Assembly: GCA_023213395.1 (NCBI GenBank)
Contig: CM041465.1
Coordinates: 14,074,001 to 14,138,000 of the forward strand
DNA length: 64,000 nt
Source of the DNA: Cycas panzhihuaensis
Lineage: Eukaryota > Cycadophyta
Direction: 5' to 3'
Within the stretch, counting starts at the first letter, position 1; each line of letters starts with the position of its first letter. The notes beneath the pieces are model-generated. The model saw only the letters and a program-made list of their open reading frames with translations. It was not told the DNA's origin and made no database searches. This document shows positions 35,141 through 45,300 of this stretch, in pieces. The translations under genes were made by a program, and so were the position numbers.

Positions 35141-36420
35141 TACTATACTGGATTGTTGCTAGCTTGTTTAAATGTTTTGGGATCATTGTTATCCATTATT
35201 TCTGCCATTAAGGCAAAATTAGTATGTAATTTTTATGTACGTATGCGTCTGGTTTTGGTAGGATTACCTACATCAGATCTAGCATCATCAAGCATTTTTG
35301 TTGCCCAAACAGGTTACTTATGAATAATTGTATCTGAAGATGCAGGTTAATTTGATGAACTAGTCTGAAGTGAAGGATCTATTTGAGTAGGTTTAGATAG
35401 AGTCCAATTTTAGACTTGAGTTGATAAAGATTCTATAACTTTTGGATCATCTTGGTTATCAGAAGGATCAACCAAACAGGTGTTGGTTAACAAACTTTCA
35501 ATAGAAAGTTCTACATAAGTAGATGTTGAAGAAGATCCTTCTTCATCAAATATTATGTCATGCAAAATAGAAATTTGATGTGTGACTGGATCTAAGAGTC
35601 TATAAGCTTTACTCTCTTCGTTGTATCTAACGAAGATGTATTTTTGACTTTTTGGATCTAATTTTTTATGTTTTTCGTGAGGGATGTGTCCCCACGCAAT
35701 ACTGCCAAGGATTCATAAATGATTGACAGATGGTTTTCTTCCAGACCATTTTTGTTCTGGAGTAATGTTATATAGACATTTACTAGGTAAACGATTTAAT
35801 AAATAGTTAGAGCAGTTAATTGCTTCTACCCATAATTTTAGATTTAGATTCTTTGCATGTAACATGCAATGAGTCATTTCAACAATAGTACATTTTTTAC
35901 GTTTAGAAACAACGTTTTATTGAGGTGTGTATGCAACAGAATGTTAGAACTGAATTCTATGTGATTTACAGAAAGAAGTGAATTTTCCACTTAAATATTC
36001 CTTAGCATTATCAAATCGAAATATTTTGATTTTTGAATTTGATTGATTTTCAAATAACATTTTATATTCAACGAAAATGTCAAACACTTGACTATGTATT
36101 TTGAGCATGTAAATCCAACATTTTCTTAAATAATCATCTATAAATGTAATAAAATAATGAGAACCTGAGTATAATGTTACATGAAAGGGTCCACATATAT
36201 CAGAGTAGACAAGTTCAAGTGGAGTAGTTGCTCTGAATTAAGTTTTATATGGAAATGGATCCATATGTTGTTTACCTGTCACACAGGCTTCACAAACACC
36301 ATAAACAATGTTTAAGGGTGGTAGACCGTGAACCATTTCATGCTTCTTTAAATATTATAGTTTGCCATAAATTGTATGGCTAAATCTTGCATGCCAAAGT
36401 TTGCTGACTGAGTCAGATTT
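35141..36420 (-). pseudogene. Element D integrase and GAG-pre-integrase
   Basis: Minus strand: KLWHARFSHTIYGKL and CEACVTGKQHMDPFPYKT (HHCC zinc site), LVYSDICGPF (first catalytic Asp), IFRFDNAKEYLSGKF (second, in a changed SDNGGEY block), then AYTPQ, a stop, NVVSKRKKCTIVEM. In the last block the catalytic Glu of GVSERKN is Lys (35902-35904), so the enzyme would be dead. LGSIAWGHIPHEKHKKLDPK and SQKYIFVRYNEESKAYRLLD are typical of the Copia C-terminal part. The linker to RT (35140-35590) is acidic and variable. Confidence 0.9.
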
Positions 36421-37905
36421 GGCAATAAAGGCACTAAAAGATTTTGTTTTGTTATTTTGAAGACTTGTTAGACTATAGAGACTTGTGTTATGATCAACAG
36501 GTCTTGAGGCAATACATCTAAATTTGTTTAATAGTTCCTTAATGATAAATTTATTTTTCCAGAATTCAATGATAAGGTCTTTCTGGCATATTTGATAGGC
36601 AGAGAGTAGGTTTAGTAATAAACTAAGTACGTAAAAAATATCCTTGATTGAACCATCTGTAATATAACATCACATGATCCTTTAACTTTAAGTTGATTAC
36701 CACTTCCGAAAGAAGTCTCTTCTTCAGAGTTCATATCGAATTGATAAGTGGTTAAATTTTTCTAGTGTCTAGTCATGTGATGGGATGCACCAGAGTCAAG
36801 GATCCACTGTGGTGGTTGATTTGAAGGGGCAACAAATGCAGAAGCTGTTGCTACTAAAGAGCAATTATAAGATTGATGATTTTGGGGTCATGATTGAGAA
36901 TGGGATTGAAAATGGGATTAAGAATAGGATTGATGGTGGCATTATAGTCGATTTTGCAATCCCTTAGAAGCTTTCCACGCTTTTAAAGTTATTTTACTTC
37001 TGTAGGCATCAATAGTGTGGCCTCGTTTATGACAATAGACATAACTAGTGTTCTGAGAAGAAGTTGTGTTGTTCTTGTTATGACATAATTGATTAGAAGT
37101 ATTTTGGTGTTTAGTTAGACTAGAATATTTTACATTGTTTTGTGAATTGAATGGTGAACCTCTATGAGGTTTCTAAAATTTTTGATTATTATGGAAATTA
37201 TTTTGTTATTTGTTTTGAAATTGTGGCTTAGTTTTGGAAAACAAGACCTATGAAGGATCTTTTAATGCGCCTATTTGAATTAACATTATCCGATGTTTAA
37301 TCAGTTGGTTTGTCAACTGATTAAACATTATAGGTGGGTTGCCAGCTTGTTGTCTGGCAGTTTTATAGAGATTAAAGTGTTTTGGTAGTTTGTTTACTAT
37401 AACGTATGAGTGTGTCATCGTCTCTAGTATGTGTGATATTTTCTCAGTATCATCTTCTTTAGTTTTAAATTTGATGAAGTTTTCTAAATCTTTATTAATT
37501 AATTAAATTTTAGTTAAAAAATCCTCAACATTAGAAAAGTCGTCAAAAGGAAGGTTATATAATTGCTATTCTAGGACAGCCACTTGACGTGTATCTACCT
37601 TGTCATATTTTTCTTGCAAGGTTTTCTAGATAGTGGCTAGGTCATCTGTTTCAGAAAACTACCGACTGATTTCTAGTGAGAGTGAGTTTAATATGGTGCC
37701 TAAGGCGACATCTAAGTTTATTAGATATACTATATAACTCTCAGTAGCATCTGCTTTTGGTTTCTGAAATTCACCTGTCACATATCTCTATATATTTTAC
37801 TGTTTGAGTTGATGGGATATGCGATTCCTCTAGTCGGCATAGTTTGAGCTAGTTAATACTAGAATTGGAATGCAGGTGATTGTCCCTGGCATTAATGCCA
37901 TATTA
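36421..37905 (-). pseudogene. Element D Gag and protease
   Basis: Gag begins near 37905 with MALMPGTITCIPILVLTSSN, followed by YADWRNRISHQLK, DLATIWKTLQEKYDKVDTRQ and EDFLTKI, a UBN2-type Gag. A knuckle near 36995-37045 reads YCHKRGHTIDAY, with only one Cys left. The protease active site is intact: WILDSGASHHMT (DSGA at 36786-36797), followed by EETSFGSGNQLKVKGSCDVI. Stops are scattered (mostly TAA, TAG). Confidence 0.9.
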
Positions 37906-39290
37906 GGAGTTATGAGATTTGATTGAAGATGTAAAATATGAAGTTGATTTAAAAGAATAATCACTTACTAACAGTACTAATCATTAGATTAATTTAATAG
38001 GCATAATTTTAAAAATGAAAAAGAAAACATTGCAATATACATTACTTGCTTTTCCTTTAAACAAATAATGATATATTTTTAAACAAATATCCTCCTTAAG
38101 AAATAGTCCCTTTTAATAAACAATCCTTTTTGATAAATAGTCCCCCTTTGACAATTAGTTACCCTTACTCTAAAAAAATGAACAAATCCTTAAAGAAATG
38201 AAAAAATCCCCCTTAATTTAAAACAGTTTTAATAAAAAAAAATCCCTTTAAACATAAATAAATAAATAAATGTTTGTTGAAAAAAAAGTTTATTATTATC
38301 AAGCAAATTAAATTAATAAAAATTTTATTAATTAGAACATAACTCTAATGTTAAAAGGGATTAAATATATAAATATTTAATGGGAGTTATAAAGAGTTTT
38401 TATTGATTAAAAATGAAAGTTTAATTAAAAAAAAGATATTAATATATTAAAGAGATATTTTGTAATGGGAAGATACATTGTTTTTAATATTAAAATAGAG
38501 GGAGATTGATGTAGGGAGGAGATTCAAGGAAGGTTTATATCAACATCAAATGAAGTTATAAAGGGGACTAATTTAGCATGTAGCATGTAATTAAGGAGGG
38601 TGATTATAATATAATGAAAAAAGGGTTTGATATAATAATTAATATAAAATATATTGATAGAAACGTAAATATAAATTATGTTGGGAACAGTTATCTATCA
38701 CAATTTAATTGTAAAGTGACTAAACAATAGCCACTAAAATATTCAATAAGTTTTTAAAAAGCTTGTTGTAAAATAATTAAAGTAAACTAGGTTTCATGGA
38801 TTTGCTATTATGGATCAATAATATAAAGAGTTAATGCTTCAATTAATTATAATACATCACAAATGTCTCATAAATAGATAAGTGAGATAGGCTCGTTATA
38901 GGCATATGGTGAGTGGGATGTACATAACACATATCATAAAGAGATAAAAGAGTTAGTTTTATAAGATAAAGCAATATAAGTGTGTTATATAATTCTCTTA
39001 GATTTAATAATATAGTTACATTATAATGAGGTTAGGTTTAACTTATTATTTACCTCTTAAGGGGGGTATTATTTTAATATAATAAGGGGGTCTTTATTTT
39101 ATTTAAATCAAAATTTGATAAGGGAAGTGGGAGGGGGCGGGGTATTTGATTTATTTAAATCAAAATAAAAAGGGAGAAAAAAAAAAAAAAATTTGGGCGG
39201 ATGGACCCGATGGAGAATTTTGATTCAACAAAGAAAATCAAAATGAAAAAAACGATGAAATCTAGGAGGGGGGGTAGGTTAGAAACCTTG
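37906..39290 (-). other. Element D leader, AT-rich part
   Basis: No gene recognised. Contains A and T runs, a repeated TTTATTTAAATCAAAAT (about 39098 and 39147), and a 14-base A run at about 39178. It separates the extra frame from Gag. Confidence 0.55.
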
Positions 39291-39294
39291 CCTG

Positions 39295-39800
39295 TTACTC
39301 CTCATCATGGTAACGGCGATCACTATTTCTCTGGTTGCAGGGCGATGCAGGTGAAGATGTTCCGAAGAATGGGCAAATGAAGGGTGTCATCCAGTCTCTA
39401 TCATTCCTCTTCTTGCTCCTTGTTTGGTCGTTTCTCTTCTTGTAGGTCAAAATCGATGATGAAAATCGATGATTGTTGTGCCTGGCATCTTCTAATTCTT
39501 TCCTAAAGTGGTAATCAGGTGCATAGTCATATAAGGAGGTCACCTGTAGCTTGGCCCACCTGAAAAAAGCCAAGTCTCCATGGAGAATAAAAGGGACGGA
39601 GGGGATGGTTTGTTTGGATTTAACAGTCGACCCCTTCAAACAATGAAATATCGTTGGCTTTACAAAAGGTAGCGTGGCATGTGCAGCCCACAAATCTTCA
39701 TCGACACACAACCAACTTACCCAAACATAACGATCAACAAGCTACGGCTTGGAAGATAACACGGAATTGGGATTAGGAGAGGAGGTATTAGATGACTGAG
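39295..39800 (-). pseudogene. Extra open frame in the leader of element D, sense strand, unrecognised
   Basis: An open block of 138 codons (39711-39295), extendable upstream to about 39800 across a single TAG. Upstream part is Ser/Pro/Asn-rich (SSNTSSPNPNSVLSSKP), then LVDRYVWVSWLCVDEDLWAA, VKPTIFHCLKGSTVKSKQTI, DLAFFRWAKLQVTSLYDYAP, YHFRKELEDARHNNHRFSSS, and a Lys/Arg/Asp-rich tail ending YHDEE. It is GC-richer than its surroundings. It is not Gag, which begins separately at 37905. Candidates are a captured piece of a host gene or a family-specific accessory frame. I cannot name the protein. Confidence 0.5.
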
Positions 39801-40424
39801 AAGAGAATGGGGAGCGTTAGAAGGGTAATGATTGCTGAGATTTCCCCCCATTAATTAGTTTTCAAAACTGCCTAAATACAGCAGATGAGCGCACATTCCC
39901 TACTCTGCTCAGCCAAACAGCCATTAGGGTTGCAATATGTAAAACCCTATCTACATACTCTGATTCTTACAAAGATCCTAGCCTTACGAGGGCGTTCTTA
40001 CCATCCGAGGGTTCTGGCCTTCTCCAACATATTAGGGAATAACAACAAAATGGTTAGTTTCTAGTTTCAAAGAAGTCTTTAGAGCATGCATATGCCAAGC
40101 ACATCTTGACATCAGGACCAAACGTTCAGAATGATGGCAAACCCTTGTGGGAAGAGTAGTTGCTAGATTATAGTGGAAATTCAGAAGAAATAATAGGATC
40201 TCAATCCAAGGGTCTTAAAGAGGTATACGGGAATCACTTCTTGGTATACTAACAGGGTTAATGCATATTTGTTATAGATAGGGAATTACAAATAGCTGGA
40301 AGAGTATGATATGAAGAAATACTCTGAGATAGGGAGTTGCAAAGGGGAATCGTGTGCTATTTAGAAGGACCTTGTTTCAACATTAATCTTTCATATTAAC
40401 TGCTAAAAGACACTAGTTGACTAT
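39801..40424 (-). other. Element D leader, proximal part
   Basis: About 620 bases between the PBS and the extra frame. No frame or motif recognised; it may be untranslated leader. Confidence 0.5.
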
Positions 40425-40436
40425 GCTCTGATACCG
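40425..40436 (-). other. Element D primer-binding site (initiator tRNA-Met)
   Basis: The minus strand reads CGGTATCAGAGC, one base from the perfect complement, immediately next to the LTR at 40437. Confidence 0.9.
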
Positions 40437-40884
40437 TGTGAGAGTAGGCACATGCATAACATCATAGGATTAGATTAAACATTAAAAATCACAGGAAAAC
40501 AAATGAAGTTACACATGTACACAGGTTGACAAGTGGAAAACCCCTTCTGGGGAAGAAAAACCACCTCCTAAAGTTCTGTTTTTATTAAGAATAGCTGTGA
40601 ATAGAATACCAAATAGGTAAACCACCTAACATCTAAACCATCCTTTAAAAAGGCATACAGACAGCCCTCCTAGATTCATGGAGCTATCTCCTTGAATCTA
40701 GGAGATGAATTTATACAACAAAAGGTTCATTGAAATGCAATTCTGCATTTTAACCACCTTTCACATAAGATAAATTAATAAATATTAAAGTGTAAATATT
40801 ATGATAACTTAAATATACATTTAGACATGTGACTAAAATATAAACTTTAAAAAAGAATATAAAGATTACATTAACATTCCAACA
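40437..40884 (-). repeat. Element D 5' LTR
   Basis: Plus strand TGTGAGAGTAGGCACATGCA to AACATTCCAACA. 448 bp, the same length as the 3' LTR. Confidence 0.95.
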
Positions 40885-41780
40885 CTAATGAAGAATTTAC
40901 ATTTAATTCCATCTTGACCCATCCAACATTGTCATTAGATGCTCTTTGGAATGCTTGCATGGGCTATATTTATATTGATAGACTTAGAGTTCTTTCTAAT
41001 AGTCTTCCAAATCTTCCAAAGTTCTCCTATAAGCCCTTTAAATGTGAAGCTTGTATCATTGTTAAATCTCATCAACAACCCTTTCCCAAAAATCAATGGG
41101 AATTAAGCCATCCATTATGATTGGTGCACTCTAATCTGTGCAGACTAATGTCCATTCCTTCCCTTAAGGGTAAGTTATATTACATTTCTTTCATTAATGA
41201 TTTCACTAGAAAAGTATGGGAAACTTTTCTACATAAGAAAGACGAAGCCTTTTGTGTATTTAAAGAATTCAAAGCCCACATTGAAAAAGAGTCAGGTTAT
41301 CAACTCAAATGTCTTTGAACTGATAATGGTGGAAAATATACCTCACATGAGTTTGAAAGCTACCTTTAAAATAATGGCATCAATCATCAAACAACAGTAG
41401 TAGATACCCCATAGCAAAATGGAGTTGCCGAGCATATGAATAGAATAATCATGAACATGGATAAGGCTATGTTGGTATATAAAAATGTACCTACCTACCT
41501 ATGGGTCAAAGCCATCTAGATAGTTATTTATTGTATCAATGTTATTAGCCCATCAAAGGAAGGATAATCACCTAATGAAAAGTGGTTAGGACAAGCCTTT
41601 ATTGTTCACTACTTTAAAATTTTTAGCTCTACATATTATGTCCATATTCTAGATACAGATCAAAATAAACTCCAGCTAAGGGCACTTAAAGGCATCTATG
41701 TTGGATACCTTATGGATAAGAAAAGGTATAAGGTCTTTATACCCTCATAATAAAAAAATATCATTACCATAGATGTCATT
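40885..41780 (+). pseudogene. Element E integrase, after the D insertion
   Basis: DALWNACMGYIYIDRLRVLS and FKCEACIIVKSHQQPFP (zinc site), LVHSNLCRLMSIPSLKGKLY (first catalytic Asp is Asn at 41133-41135), YISFINDFTRKVWETFLHKK, DEAFCVFKEFKAHIEKESGY, TDNGGKYTSHEFESYL (second Asp intact), TP, stop, QNGVAEHMNRIIMNMDKAML (catalytic Glu intact). The Asp-to-Asn change alone would stop catalysis. The HLGHLS-like part before it is joined from 33040-33144. Confidence 0.9.
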
Positions 41781-42240
41781 TTTGTGCAGATAAAGGATTA
41801 GTTGCTTAAACTAGACTCTAAAATACCCTCACGCCACTATAATAATATTATTAAGTATGATGTTCAGATTCTAAAATTTAAGAGGGGGATAGACATAAAT
41901 TACTCTAAATATTGGAAGCTAATAATAGAGCCTTAGAGGATACAAGTTATGACTCTGAACTAATGGGTGCATATCTAACATCATCCTTTGAAGATAGCAG
42001 AGTTGAAAAAGGCAAAGCCATTATAGAAGAACAATCCTCTCCATCTTTAATTGACAAAGGTAAAACAGTGGTAGAAGGACCATCTTTCTCAGCTGCATCA
42101 ACATCCTCCTCACAAAATGATCATTTCAATGAACAAGATGAGAACTAAGAAGTTGAGGAAATGAGGACCCCATTCCTAACTCGAGGATCTCAAGAAGCCT
42201 GCTAACTCAATAAGGACATATGACCAGATGAGATAGGTAA
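41781..42240 (+). pseudogene. Element E integrase-RT linker
   Basis: Acidic, Ser-rich frame: LMGAYLTSSFEDSRVEKGKA, IIEEQSSPSLIDKGKTVVEG, ASTSSSQNDHFNEQDEN, then a TAA. It parallels 9735-9990 of element F, with KGKA / KGKT repeated twice within it. Confidence 0.75.
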
Positions 42241-43040
42241 AACTAGCACTTGAAGTGCCCGTAGAGTAAGGATGCAGGAATCATTATATACTAAGCTTAA
42301 ACTGGCAGAACTGCACCTTACTCTTAATGAAGAGTCCTTAATATACTAAGAAGCTATAAAGCATGTAACTTAGAGAAATGCCATTAATGAAGAGTACCAA
42401 TCTCTTATCAAGAATGGTACATATGAGCTCATTGATCTACCACTTGGTAGAAAGATAGTTTAAAATAAATAGGTGTTCAAAAACAAAAATAGATCAGACG
42501 ACACTCTTGAAAAACACAAGGCAAGGTTAGTAGATAAATGATTTACATAAAGGGAAGGTATAAATTATACTGAAGTCTTTGCACCCACAATGAAATGGCC
42601 TACAATTAGAACTCTTGTGGCCTTAACTGCTCAACAGGGTTGGAAAATCCACCAACTCAATATTAAGACCACATTTCTTAAGGGAGATCTTAAAGAAAAA
42701 ATTTACATGGCTCAACTAGAAGGATATAAGATTGAAGGTCAAGAGCATAAGATTTGTAGGCTCAAAAAGTACTTGTATAATCTTAAGTAAGCCCCTTGTG
42801 CTTAATTTGCCAAGTTGTCTAAAAGAATAAGGTAACTTAGATACGAGGTTTATGACTACCAAGATATTGATGCAACATTGTTCGTCAAGCACCATAAGGA
42901 TAAAGTCACCCATCTCATAATCTTTATGGATGACATGCTAGTAACGGGTAATACTGAGTAAGTAATAATCCAGCTAAAAAAGGACCTTGGAAAAATATTT
43001 GAATTATTTGACCTCAGTTTGATAAATATTACTTGGGAAT
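42240..43040 (+). pseudogene. Element E reverse transcriptase with FMDD box
   Basis: GINYTEVFAPTMKWPTIRTL, QGWKIHQLNIKTTFLKGDLK, EKIYMAQLEGYKIEGQEHKI, CRLKKYLYNLK, then after stops YEVYDYQDIDATLFVKHHKD and LIIFMDDMLVTGN (FMDD at 42923-42934). Phe replaces Tyr in the catalytic box, as in element F. Gln and Trp codons are often stops. Confidence 0.9.
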
Positions 43041-43239
43041 TAAAGTAGCACAAAAGAATAGAAAAATTTTTCTCTCCCAAGAAAAATACATCAACGATCT
43101 TCTAACTAAATTTGATTTAGAAGATGCTTGACCAGTGGTTTTACCTATGGAACCTAATACCAAACTCTTAGATGATGTGACATTAGAGAGGCTGACATAA
43201 TACTCAATAGGAAACTTTAGGAAACTTTTAGGTAGTCTC

Positions 43240-43860
43240 ATCTACACTACCAATACAAGGCTAGATATTGCACACTCTATCAACATTCTTATTCGTTACA
43301 TGACAAATCCTAAATAGAATCATTAATAGGCAGTAGCATGAGTATTGAGATACCTTAAGATGACTAGCAAATATGGTCTAGTGTATGAACCCAATAATGA
43401 ATTTAAGCTTTCTGCATACACAAACTCAGACTTTGTAGGAGATAAAGATATAGGAAGATCTATATTTGGGTATGTAACATTTATTGGAACGACACTAATA
43501 TCATGGAGATTCAAACTACAAAAGATAGTTATAGATTCAACTACAAAAGTTGAATATATCATTGCTTTTGAGACCAGTAAGGAGGTGATATGGCTAAGAA
43601 AATTATTGGAAACATTGAATATCACCCAAACAAGTCCTTCAAGTCTTCATGTGGATAATCAATCATCAATCTACATGGAAAAAAATCATGTATTTCATGA
43701 TCATACCAAACACATAAGTATGAAAGTCCATAGGATTAGAGAACTTGTTTATGATGGCATAATTCAATTAGAATATTGCCCCACAATAGATTAAGTAGCC
43801 AATATTTTCACCAAACTACTGTTAAAGGTGAAGTTTGAATAGTTCCAAAGGCATCTTAGC
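43240..43860 (+). pseudogene. Element E RNase H domain
   Basis: The 149-codon open block 43345-43794 reads MRYLKMTSKYGLVYEPNNEF, SAYTNSDFVGDKDIGRSIFG, TLISWRFKLQKIVIDSTTKV, EYIIAFETSKEVIWLRKLLE, LHVDNQSSIYMEKNHVFHDH and TKHISMKVHRIRELVYDG. The first metal-binding Asp of YTDSD is Asn, and TTEAEY reads TTKVEY. The rest of the Copia RNase H is well preserved. Confidence 0.9.
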
Positions 43861-43884
43861 CTTAGGGCCTCCATCTTTGACTAA

Positions 43885-44060
43885 TCAAAGAAGATGGCAA
43901 TAGAATCACCATACTCTATCTTCTTCGTGAAAACTCCTTGTAGGCACAGAAGAATAAGAGTAAGTCTCTACTCTATCCTATTTGTGAAAATCCCATGTGA
44001 GTACAGAAGGATAAGGGTTGTACTAGTTTTGGAAAATTGAAACTTATGAAAACACAAAAG
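43885..44060 (+). repeat. Two-unit tandem repeat in the 3' untranslated part of element E
   Basis: Units at about 43903-43957 and 43958-44015 share CTCTATC-T-TTCGTGAAAA, TCC--GTAG-CACAGAAG and ATAAG. Element F has the same pair, so it is a fixed feature of the family. Confidence 0.6.
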
Positions 44061-44331
44061 GGCATAGGGGATGGCCAAATGAGATATGGAGACTTAGTAG
44101 ATTAAGCTAAACATTTAAGTTGCTTGGCTATCAAGCTACATCAAAGAGTCACCTTAGACATTTTGATTTATAAAATGGGCTATAGATCTTAGAAAGTCTG
44201 TGGGCTTTTATTTTCCATGAGGGTTTTCCCAAAAAAGTGTCATTCAAAATTTTAATATAATAATAAGGCTTAAATAAAGACTTCATAGAATAGATTTTCT
44301 CAAAATAACCTTCTACCATTAAGGGGGAGAT

Positions 44332-44642
44332 TGAAAGAGGTTAATATATCAAGGTTATTTGTGTAGATTAATTATATGACCTTAGGATATATTATTACCG
44401 TTATTCTCTTAATGAAATGCACTTTATGTGTATTTAGATATAATTTCAAGTTCATGTCATTAAGTGGGAAAATCCTAACCCTAATACTCACCCTCAATAA
44501 TAAAAGGTGAAATCTCAAGGAGGGAGTCATTATTCATTCTTGCCTCTAAGTTTGCTCTCATATCCTATTTCATCTCTTTTTCATTCTCCATTTCTATTAT
44601 GTATATGTGAGTGATTTATTCCCTAGATCTATCCTTCATTCA
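44332..44642 (+). repeat. Element E 3' LTR
   Basis: TGAAAGAGGTTAATATATCA after the polypurine tract AAGGGGGAGAT; ends CCTTCATTCA. With this end the flank TGATG equals the left TSD. The 5' LTR ends four bases shorter, so a TTCA duplication or deletion occurred in one copy. Confidence 0.88.
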
Positions 44643-45300
44643 TGATGAAGAGGCACCTAAATTTTCAAGTCTATTTAGAATATATTCCTCTTGTAGAATA
44701 AGTCCTTTAAAATTATTGAAAGTCCAATGTAGCAAGATAATTAGAATGAGATAGATTAGAAATAAAACAATTATATCTGACTGGCAATATGTTCACAATG
44801 TAAGATATCATGTTATTATCATTAGGTGGTTGTCCAAGAATATTAAATTGATTCCTCAAGGCTTTGATTTGAGTTAAATAAGTTGCAATCGAACCAACAT
44901 AAGGAGTGGAGTATAGTTTTGCTTTGAGTATACCTACTCTAGTATTATCTTTCCCTTTATGTAGTGTATAGATATTGTTTTAGGCCTCAATAGAAGTAGA
45001 GGCAATTTCAATATTTTGATTGACATTTTTTTTCACATGACAGATGTAAAAAAGGGAATGATTTCATCATATTTATTAAATCAGCAAGGGCAATAGAATT
45101 ATGTGGTATAAGAATAGTAAGATCATTAGGATGTTATATAGGTTTAGGTTTATAAGTTGTACTAGAAGCATAAGTCTAAAGTTTAGTCATTAGAAATATA
45201 TTCTTGATTTATTTCTTCTAAGCTAAGAAATTATTATTATTAAATAATTTGATAGTATTTGCTATAACTATTTGAAGTGTCTTAATGGCTAATTATGTAT
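44643..45300 (-). pseudogene. Element I Gag, main part
   Basis: Minus strand: LHKGKDNTRVGILKAKLYST, TYLTQIKALRNQFNILGQPP, NDNNMISYIVNILPVRYNCF, ISNLSHSNYLATLDF, then stops, and YSTRGIYSK. It is a clear UBN2-type Copia Gag. The N-terminal part (45060-45300) contains NPNDLTILIPHNSIALADLI and a stop-rich upstream region. The C-terminal part continues beyond element E at 29305. Confidence 0.85.

Larger units (their letters stand above)
33145..40884 (-). mobile_element. Element D: inner Copia of the nest
   Basis: Two 448-bp LTRs (33145-33592; 40437-40884) with a perfect TSD CTAAT (33140-33144; 40885-40889). Total 7740 bp. LTRs differ at about 24 sites by eye (about 5%), mostly transitions. The minus-strand order is 5' LTR, PBS, a 2.5 kb leader with an extra open frame, gag, protease, integrase, RT, RNase H, polypurine tract, 3' LTR. 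It is the youngest and best-preserved Copia in the window but has about 30 stops. Element C is a relative. Confidence 0.95.
29306..44642 (+). mobile_element. Element E: middle Copia of the nest
   Basis: 5' LTR 29306-29612, PBS, long leader, gag, protease, [element D], integrase, RT, RNase H, 3' repeats, polypurine tract, 3' LTR 44332-44642. TSD TGATG on both sides (29301-29305; 44643-44647), perfect if the 3' LTR ends at 44642. LTRs differ at about 34 of 307 aligned positions (about 11%). Net length without D is about 7.6 kb. It is inserted in the gag of element I. Same family as element F. Confidence 0.9.

Noticed and set aside
42716-43625. Minus-strand open frames opposite E RT and RNase H
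   Set aside because: Antisense shadows; the plus strand carries the recognised domains.
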